From the NCBI RefSeq assembly GCF_002222655.1, contig NZ_CP022423.1:2604001-2668000 (forward strand): DNA of 64,000 nucleotides. Reading direction: 5' to 3'. This stretch comes from Vitreoscilla filiformis (GTDB taxonomy: Bacteria > Pseudomonadota > Gammaproteobacteria > Burkholderiales > Burkholderiaceae_C). Position 1 is the first letter of the stretch; every line of letters starts with the position of its first letter. Below are positions 58,609 through 64,000 of this stretch, one piece after another. The translations under genes were made by a program, and so were the position numbers. The notes under the pieces are model-generated. The model saw only the letters and a list, made by a program, of their open reading frames with translations, ran no database searches and was not told the origin of the DNA.

Positions 58609-60401
58609 ACCCGGGGACGCTCTTCCTCCAACGCCCCGTTGTCGCTGCTGAGCTGCTGCAACTCCACCATGCGGCGGTAAATCCCGCCCTCGCGCTGCAT
58701 CAGCGCGTCGTGGGCGCCCAGCTCGGCCACCTGCCCGTGGTTCAACACCACAATGCGATCCGCCTCGCGGATGGTGGACAGCCGGTGCGCGATGCTGATC
58801 AACGTCAAGCGGCCCCGCAAACCGGACAGCGCCCGTTGCACCACTTGCTCGGTGGCGCTGTCAATGTGAGACGTCGCTTCGTCCAGCAGCAGGATGCGCG
58901 GCTCGCCCGCCAAGGCCCGCGCCAAGGCCACGAGCTGCTTTTCCCCCACGGCCAGGCGCGCGCCGCCTTCGCCCAACACCGTGTCGAAGCCTTGCGGCAG
59001 GCGTTCGATGAAATCGAGCGCCCCGGCCAGGCGGGCGGCGTCGCGCACCCGTTCAGCGCTCAACGGGCGGTTCATGGCGATGTTGTCGCGCACGCTGGCG
59101 GCGAGCAAAAAGGGCTCTTGCGGCACCAGGGCGACGGCCTCGCGGAAGTGGGCTTCATCCAATTCGGCCAGCGCGTGGCCATCGACCCGCAAGCATTCCG
59201 CAGGCACCGGGTAAAAGCGCAACAGCAAGGCCAGCAGCGTGCTTTTGCCTGACCCCGTCGGGCCGACGATGCCGATGAACTCGCCGGGCTGCACCTGCAA
59301 ACTCACCTCGCGCAGCACGGGCGTGCCGGGGGTGTAAGCGAAGCTGAGGCGATCGAGCTGCACCTCGCCCGCTGTCACCCGGCCAGCGGCGTGCGGGCGC
59401 TCGGCCTCGGCTTCCTCCAGCAAGGTGTTGACACGCGCAGCGGCCACCACCGCTTGCTGCAACTGCGAAAACTGCGTGGTGAGCTGCACCAGCGGCTCCA
59501 CCACCCGACCGATGTAGCTGACAAAGGCATACAGCACGCCCACCTCCAGCGCCCCCAACGCCCCGCCGTGTTCTCGCAGGCCGAACACGGCGATCACCAG
59601 CGCCAGCATCAGCACATTCAGCAAATCGAGCATCGGGCGCAGCAGCCAGGCGTTGGCGCGCAGTTCGGCTTTGCGGGAACGGTAGTGCGCTTCGTTCAAA
59701 CGAGCGTAACGCGCTCCGTAAGCGACGCTAGCGCCAGTGGCCTGCAACACCGGCATCCCAGCGATGGATTCCGCCGTTTGGGCGTTCAAATCGCTGCGCA
59801 AGGCACGGGTTTGCGCCACCGCAGCGGCAGACAGGTGCCGGTACAGCGCCACGATGCCCAACACCGCCGGCACCAGCAGCAGCACGACCAGCATCAAGCG
59901 CCAGTTCAGCAGCGCCATCGTCACCAACAAACTGCTGACCATGATGACGCTGTCCAACATCACGAACAGCACCTGGATGTAGAGCTGTTTGACGGCTTCG
60001 GTGTCGTTCGTCACCCGGCTGACGAGTTGGCCGGTGATGGCGCTGTCGAAAAAGCGCATCGGCAGGCGCAGCACATGGCCGTACACGGTTTCGCGGATGC
60101 GCTGCACCGCCCGCATCGCCAACCCAGACAGGCGAATGAGCTGCACATACCGCAGCCAACTCGCCACGCACCCGGCCAGCAGCGCCCCGCCCAACAGGCC
60201 AAGCATGGCGCCAAGCTGCGGGTCACGCGGTAACAGGTAGCGGTCGATGAACGCTTTGCCCAGCACGGGGCCGAGTGCATCCAGCCCAGCCGCCAGCAGC
60301 AGCCCGAACAGACCGAGCCAGAGTTGGCGCACGTCGGGCTGGGCGGCACGCCACAGCAGGCTGGCGGCGCGGCGGGTCGGGGGGGCGGCGTCAGTCGTCA
60401 T
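58599..60401 (-). CDS. ABC transporter half (MdlB-like), permease plus ATPase
   Basis: This 600-residue half-transporter has six predicted helices (residues about 20-330) and an ATPase domain with Walker A GPTGSGKST, the modified signature VGEKQLVALARAL instead of LSGGQ, and Walker B ILLLDEAT. The E. coli MdlB pattern VGQK is similar, so the change is a family trait. It overlaps the MdlA-like gene by 11 bases, and the two should form a heterodimeric exporter. The start MTTDAA is used; the longer frame overlaps MdlA. Confidence 0.88.
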   Translation of the reverse strand: MTTDAAPPTRRAASLLWRAAQPDVRQLWLGLFGLLLAAGLDALGPVLGKAFIDRYLLPRDPQLGAMLGLLGGALLAGCVASWLRYVQLIRLSGLAMRAVQRIRETVYGHVLRLPMRFFDSAITGQLVSRVTNDTEAVKQLYIQVLFVMLDSVIMVSSLLVTMALLNWRLMLVVLLLVPAVLGIVALYRHLSAAAVAQTRALRSDLNAQTAESIAGMPVLQATGASVAYGARYARLNEAHYRSRKAELRANAWLLRPMLDLLNVLMLALVIAVFGLREHGGALGALEVGVLYAFVSYIGRVVEPLVQLTTQFSQLQQAVVAAARVNTLLEEAEAERPHAAGRVTAGEVQLDRLSFAYTPGTPVLREVSLQVQPGEFIGIVGPTGSGKSTLLALLLRFYPVPAECLRVDGHALAELDEAHFREAVALVPQEPFLLAASVRDNIAMNRPLSAERVRDAARLAGALDFIERLPQGFDTVLGEGGARLAVGEKQLVALARALAGEPRILLLDEATSHIDSATEQVVQRALSGLRGRLTLISIAHRLSTIREADRIVVLNHGQVAELGAHDALMQREGGIYRRMVELQQLSSDNGALEEERPRVQG

Positions 60402-62157
60402 GCAGCGAAGCCTCCAACTGTTGAATGCGCCATTGCTGCGCGTACCAGCTTGCCGCCGTGCCCCGCGCCAGCAATTCAGCGTGCGTGCCCCATTCGCTGA
60501 GGTGGCCGTGACGCAGCACGGCAATCGCGTCCGCGTCCATCACCGCTGAAAGCCGGTGGCTGACGATCAACACTGTGCGCCCGCGCCGCTGCTCACGCAG
60601 GTGCTGGAGGATGTCGTGTTCGGTTTGCGCGTCCACGGCGGACAGGGCATCGTCCAGCAGCAGCAACGGCGCATCCGCCAACAAAGCGCGGGCGATGGCC
60701 ACGCGTTGGCGCTGGCCGCCCGAGAGCGTCACGCCGCGTTCGCCCACGGGAGTGTCGTAGCCTTGCGGCAGGCGGGTGATGTCCTCGTGCACCGCCGCCA
60801 AGCGGGCGGCATGTTCGATCTCGGCCCGGCTGGCCTCGGGGCGGGCCAAGGCGATGTTCTCGGCCACGCTGGCGGAAAACAAAATCGGCTCCTGCGGCAC
60901 CCAGGCAATGCCAGCGCGCAGCGCTTCCAGGGTGTAGTCCGTCAAGGCCACGCCGCCCCAGGTGATGGCCCCCGCTTGCGGCGCCCACTGCCGCAACAGC
61001 AAGCGCAGCAGCGTGCTTTTGCCCGCACCCGTGGGGCCGACCAGACCCAGCGTTTGCCCGGCAGGCAGCGTCCAGCTCACGCCGTCCAGCGCTGGGGCGG
61101 TGGCACCGGGGTAGGAAAAACGCAGCCCGTCCACACGCAGCGCGCCAGCGGTTACGGGGGCGATGCGGCCATCATCGTCAATCGCCAGCGGTTCGGCCAG
61201 CACGGCATGCAAGCGACCCCACGCCGCCCGGCCACGCTCCCACAGCGACAGCACCCAACCCGCCGCGAACATCGGCCAAATCAGTTGCCCGAGGTACAGC
61301 CCGAAGCTGGTGAGTTGGCCGACGCTGAGTTCACCGTGCCACACCAACCAGCCGCCCAGGCCAAGCGACAGCACCATCGCCGCACTCAAGGTCAGCCCAA
61401 CCGCCGGTTCGTAACGCGCTTCCCAGCGCTGGGCGTCCAGGCTGGCATCGGCGGCGGCTTGGGCCAGTTCGGCAAACCGGGCGCTGCTGCGCGCCTCCAA
61501 CCCCAGGGCGCGCAGGGTGCGCACGCCGGTGAGGGTTTCTTGCACCTGGTCGTTCAAATGGCCGAAGCGTTCCAAGGCGTTGCGCGAGGCGTCATGCACA
61601 TGGCGCGAAATCCACCAGAACGCCAAGGCCATCGCCGGAAACGGCAGCAGCGCCACCGCCGCCAAACGGCCATCGACCGCCAGCACCATCGTCGCCACGA
61701 CGAGGATCAAGGTCAGCGTGCCATCAAACCCGGCCAGCACGGCTTCGCCAGCGGCCAACTCGACGGCGTCCACATCGTTGGTGGCCAGTGCCATCACATC
61801 ACCGGTGCGGCGCTGCTGGAAAAAGCGCGGCCCCTGTGCCGCCAAGCGTTGGTAAAGCTGCTCGCGCAGCTCCACGCCCATGCGGTACGCGGCGCCATAC
61901 AGGCGCAGCCGCCACGCCACCCGCAAACCGTAAATGCCGACGCCAGCGGCCAGCAGCCACGCCAATTCACGCCACAGGGCCGCGCCGTACAAGCGTTGCG
62001 CCACCAAGCCATCCACCATCGCGCCGACGTGGTGCGGAATCCACACCGTCAACAGCGCGATGCAGGCCAACATCGCCGCTGCCGGCACGTAGGCGCGGGC
62101 GTGACGGCGCACGAAGTCCGTCACCAAAGCGGCCAGGCTGGCGGGCAGCGCGTGCAT
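60391..62157 (-). CDS. ABC transporter half (MdlA-like), permease plus ATPase
   Basis: This 588-residue half-transporter has an N-terminal membrane domain and an ATPase with Walker A GPTGAGKST, a normal signature LSGGQRQRVAIARAL, and Walker B LLLLDDALSAVD, where Asp replaces the catalytic Glu. Thus one ATP site is degenerate, as in E. coli MdlA/MdlB. It is a putative multidrug or lipid exporter. It is encoded directly after orn on the same strand, with a 10-bp gap. Confidence 0.88.
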   Translation of the reverse strand: MHALPASLAALVTDFVRRHARAYVPAAAMLACIALLTVWIPHHVGAMVDGLVAQRLYGAALWRELAWLLAAGVGIYGLRVAWRLRLYGAAYRMGVELREQLYQRLAAQGPRFFQQRRTGDVMALATNDVDAVELAAGEAVLAGFDGTLTLILVVATMVLAVDGRLAAVALLPFPAMALAFWWISRHVHDASRNALERFGHLNDQVQETLTGVRTLRALGLEARSSARFAELAQAAADASLDAQRWEARYEPAVGLTLSAAMVLSLGLGGWLVWHGELSVGQLTSFGLYLGQLIWPMFAAGWVLSLWERGRAAWGRLHAVLAEPLAIDDDGRIAPVTAGALRVDGLRFSYPGATAPALDGVSWTLPAGQTLGLVGPTGAGKSTLLRLLLRQWAPQAGAITWGGVALTDYTLEALRAGIAWVPQEPILFSASVAENIALARPEASRAEIEHAARLAAVHEDITRLPQGYDTPVGERGVTLSGGQRQRVAIARALLADAPLLLLDDALSAVDAQTEHDILQHLREQRRGRTVLIVSHRLSAVMDADAIAVLRHGHLSEWGTHAELLARGTAASWYAQQWRIQQLEASLHDD

Positions 62158-62167
62158 GTTCAGCGCC

Positions 62168-62728
62168 TCACACCTTCAGCAGATGAGCGCGGTAGTGCAG
62201 CAGCTCGTCGATGGATTCGTGGATGTCCGCCATCGCGGTGTGGGCCTGGGCTTTCTTGAAACTCTCCACCGCGCTCGGATGCCAGCGGCGGGCGATTTCC
62301 TTCAAGGTGCTCACATCCAAGTTGCGATAGTGGAAGAAGGCTTCCAAACGCGGCATGTAGTTGGCCAAAAAGCGGCGATCCTGGCAGATCGAGTTGCCGC
62401 ACATCGGGCTTTTGCCCTTGTACAGATACTGCGCCAAAAACTCGATGACCTTCTCTTCGGCCTCGGCCTCGCTCACCGTGGAAGCCTTGACGCGGTCAAT
62501 CAGCCCGCTTTTGCCGTGGGTGCCTTTGTTCCAGGCATCCATTTTGTCCAGCGTTTCATCGCTTTGGTGAACCGCGAACACCGGGCCTTCGATGCGCTGG
62601 GTGAGCTGCGCATCCGTCACCACCACGGCGATTTCGATGATGCGGTCGCTGTTCGGTTGCAGGCCGGTCATCTCCAAATCGATCCAGATCAGGTTTTGTT
62701 CGTGGCGCGGCAGGGTCGGGGCGTTCAT
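62168..62728 (-). CDS. orn: Oligoribonuclease
   Basis: This 186-residue DEDDh 3'-5' exoribonuclease degrades short RNA, including pGpG from cyclic di-GMP turnover. Motifs visible are WIDLEMTGL (the first Asp-x-Glu), [10 protein letters not shown] and [14 protein letters not shown]. The start MNAPTLPRH is supported by the conserved N-terminus. An upstream in-frame extension has no support. It is divergent from the M48 protease across 67 bp. Confidence 0.95.
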   Translation of the reverse strand: MNAPTLPRHEQNLIWIDLEMTGLQPNSDRIIEIAVVVTDAQLTQRIEGPVFAVHQSDETLDKMDAWNKGTHGKSGLIDRVKASTVSEAEAEEKVIEFLAQYLYKGKSPMCGNSICQDRRFLANYMPRLEAFFHYRNLDVSTLKEIARRWHPSAVESFKKAQAHTAMADIHESIDELLHYRAHLLKV

Positions 62729-62795
62729 GGCAGGGTTTTTTCCAACAAAGGCAACAGGGCGGGCATTGTCCGTCAGCCGCCCTACACTGCCGGCC

Positions 62796-64000
62796 ATGCA
62801 GGCATCCCTTCTCTCCCTCGTTTTTTGTGTGGTGTTGTTGGCTTCGCTGGCGGTCAAGTTTTGGCTGGCCGGACGGCAAATGCGCCACGTTCACCAGCAT
62901 CGCCACGCTGTCCCGGCGCCGTTTGACGCCACCATCGCGCTGGACGCCCACCAACGCGCCGCCGATTACACCATCGCCAAACTGCGCTTCGGGCTGGTGG
63001 CTGAAGGCTTCTCGGCGGCGGTGCTCATCGTCTGGACGCTGTTGGGCGGGCTGGACGCGCTCAACGGCGTGGTACACGACGCCATCGCCCCGCGCTGGGG
63101 AGACATGGCCTACCAGCTCGCGCTGTTCGCGGCGTTCAGCGTCATGGGCAGCGTCATCGAACTGCCCTTCGACTGGTGGCGCACCTTCCGCCTCGAACAA
63201 CAGTTCGGCTTCAACCGCATGACGCCGGGGCTGTTCTTCGCTGATTTGGTGAAGGGCGCTGCGGTGGGAGCCGTCATCGGCCTGCCGCTGCTGGCGGCGG
63301 TGCTGTGGGTGATGGGCGCCACCGGCGGGCTGTGGTGGCTGTGGGCCTGGGTGTTGCTCACTGGCTTCATGCTGCTGATGCAGGTGATTTACCCGACCTT
63401 CATCGCCCCGCTGTTCAACAAGTTTGAGCCCCTGGCGGACGCTGAACTGTCCGCCCGCGTCAACGGTTTGATGCAACGCTGCGGCTTCCAATCCAAGGGC
63501 TTTTTTGTGATGGATGGCAGCAAGCGCTCCGCCCACGGCAACGCCTACTTTGCCGGGCTGGGCCGCGCCAAACGAGTGGTGTTTTTCGACACCTTGCTCT
63601 CGCGCCTGCAAACCCCAGAAATCGAAGCGGTGCTGGCGCATGAGCTGGGCCACTTCCACCACAAACACGTGTTGCTGCGCACGGTGCAGGTGATCGGCAT
63701 GAGTTTGGCGGGCTTTGCGCTGCTGGGCTGGCTGGCCGGGCAGGCGTGGTTTTATGTCGGCCTGGGGGTCACGCCCAACATGATGGTGCCAAACCACGCG
63801 CTGGCACTGTTGCTGTTCAGCCTGGCGCTGCCGGCGTTCACCTTCTTCATTTCACCCCTGATGGCGCGCAGCTCCCGCAAGGCCGAGTTTGAAGCCGACG
63901 CCTACGCCTGCGCCCACACCAGCGGCGCCGACCTGAGCCGCGCTCTGCTCAAGCTCTACCAAGACAACGCCTCCACACTGACGCCCGACCCGGTTTATGC
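62796..64000 (+). CDS. Ste24/CAAX prenyl protease-like M48 metalloprotease, 3' truncated
   Basis: The first 401 residues are visible and the frame is open to the window end. The protein starts [10 protein letters not shown] with a signal-anchor helix. It has several transmembrane helices, [10 protein letters not shown] near residue 130, the zinc motif HELGHFHH near residue 281, and a downstream EFEADAYA with the third ligand Glu. The length and motifs fit the Ste24-like M48A family of membrane proteases rather than HtpX, which is shorter. It probably ends a few residues beyond the window. Confidence 0.9.
   Translation, partial: MQASLLSLVFCVVLLASLAVKFWLAGRQMRHVHQHRHAVPAPFDATIALDAHQRAADYTIAKLRFGLVAEGFSAAVLIVWTLLGGLDALNGVVHDAIAPRWGDMAYQLALFAAFSVMGSVIELPFDWWRTFRLEQQFGFNRMTPGLFFADLVKGAAVGAVIGLPLLAAVLWVMGATGGLWWLWAWVLLTGFMLLMQVIYPTFIAPLFNKFEPLADAELSARVNGLMQRCGFQSKGFFVMDGSKRSAHGNAYFAGLGRAKRVVFFDTLLSRLQTPEIEAVLAHELGHFHHKHVLLRTVQVIGMSLAGFALLGWLAGQAWFYVGLGVTPNMMVPNHALALLLFSLALPAFTFFISPLMARSSRKAEFEADAYACAHTSGADLSRALLKLYQDNASTLTPDPVY

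Noticed and set aside
59000-59100. Degenerate ABC signature (VGEK) in the MdlB-like protein as a sign of gene decay
   Set aside because: E. coli MdlB has a similar VGQK variant and its partner carries the complementary changed Walker B, so this is a family feature.

Overview
The window is GC-rich and densely packed. It most likely comes from a betaproteobacterium of the order Burkholderiales. The evidence is a pilE/fimT-pilV-pilW-pilX-pilY1 minor-pilin operon, a nadE-glnB pair, an arrangement of DUF3106 - DUF3619 - sigma factor divergent from ilvB-ilvN-ilvC-pssA-leuA, tRNA-Leu-tig-clpP-clpX-lon, and an hpnCDE squalene operon. This is a chromosomal housekeeping region. No insertion sequence, integrase, prophage block or CRISPR array was seen. 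Genus could not be fixed.

Layout. 1-8554: the 3' end of an unidentified gene, then a tightly overlapping type IV minor-pilin operon ending in the large adhesin PilY1 and a coupled TonB-like protein. 8638-11704: an orphan phage-type muramidase joined to an orphan ureD, then a flavoprotein and a DUF2917 protein on the other strand. 11859-13357: a MocR regulator split by a frameshift. 13439-19074: NAD synthetase and PII, then on the minus strand a LOG-family protein, diacylglycerol kinase, RDD protein, two DUF proteins and a sigma factor. 19310-25551: branched-chain amino acid synthesis (ilvB, ilvN, ilvC), phosphatidylserine synthase, and leuA behind a Leu-codon attenuator. 25665-30471: a frameshifted PBP7-type peptidase, an IclR regulator and hpnCDE. 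30518-34908: an RND efflux pair behind a strong promoter overlapped by a TetR-type palindrome. 34997-41107: tRNA-Leu, trigger factor, ClpP, ClpX and Lon, with a sigma-32-like promoter at lon. 41127-41741: a tRNA operon Gly-Cys-Gly-Gly-Gly. 41792-47697: aroC, a CBS-domain protein and purL, all minus strand. 47906-53817: a transglutaminase-like protein, then a Spy-like lipoprotein, a two-component system and a 2OG-Fe oxygenase in overlapping order, then phosphofructokinase and a small membrane protein. 53929-58608: a five-gene operon for polyprenyl-phosphate D-arabinose. 58599-64000: an MdlA/MdlB-like ABC pair, oligoribonuclease and the 5' part of a Ste24-type M48 protease.

The most notable system is the five-gene operon at 53929-58608. 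It encodes a DPPR-synthase-like UbiA, a UPF0104 membrane protein, a DprE1-like oxidase, a DprE2-like reductase and a HAD phosphatase. Together these look like a complete mycobacterial-style route to polyprenyl-phosphoryl-D-arabinose in a Gram-negative cell, with no obvious arabinosyltransferase or acceptor nearby. Other points of interest are a leu attenuator whose leader peptide may sit on a leaderless transcript, two single-site frameshifts (mocR and the PBP7 gene), a His-rich Spy/two-component/oxygenase operon, and a tandem 90-bp tRNA-Gly amplification.
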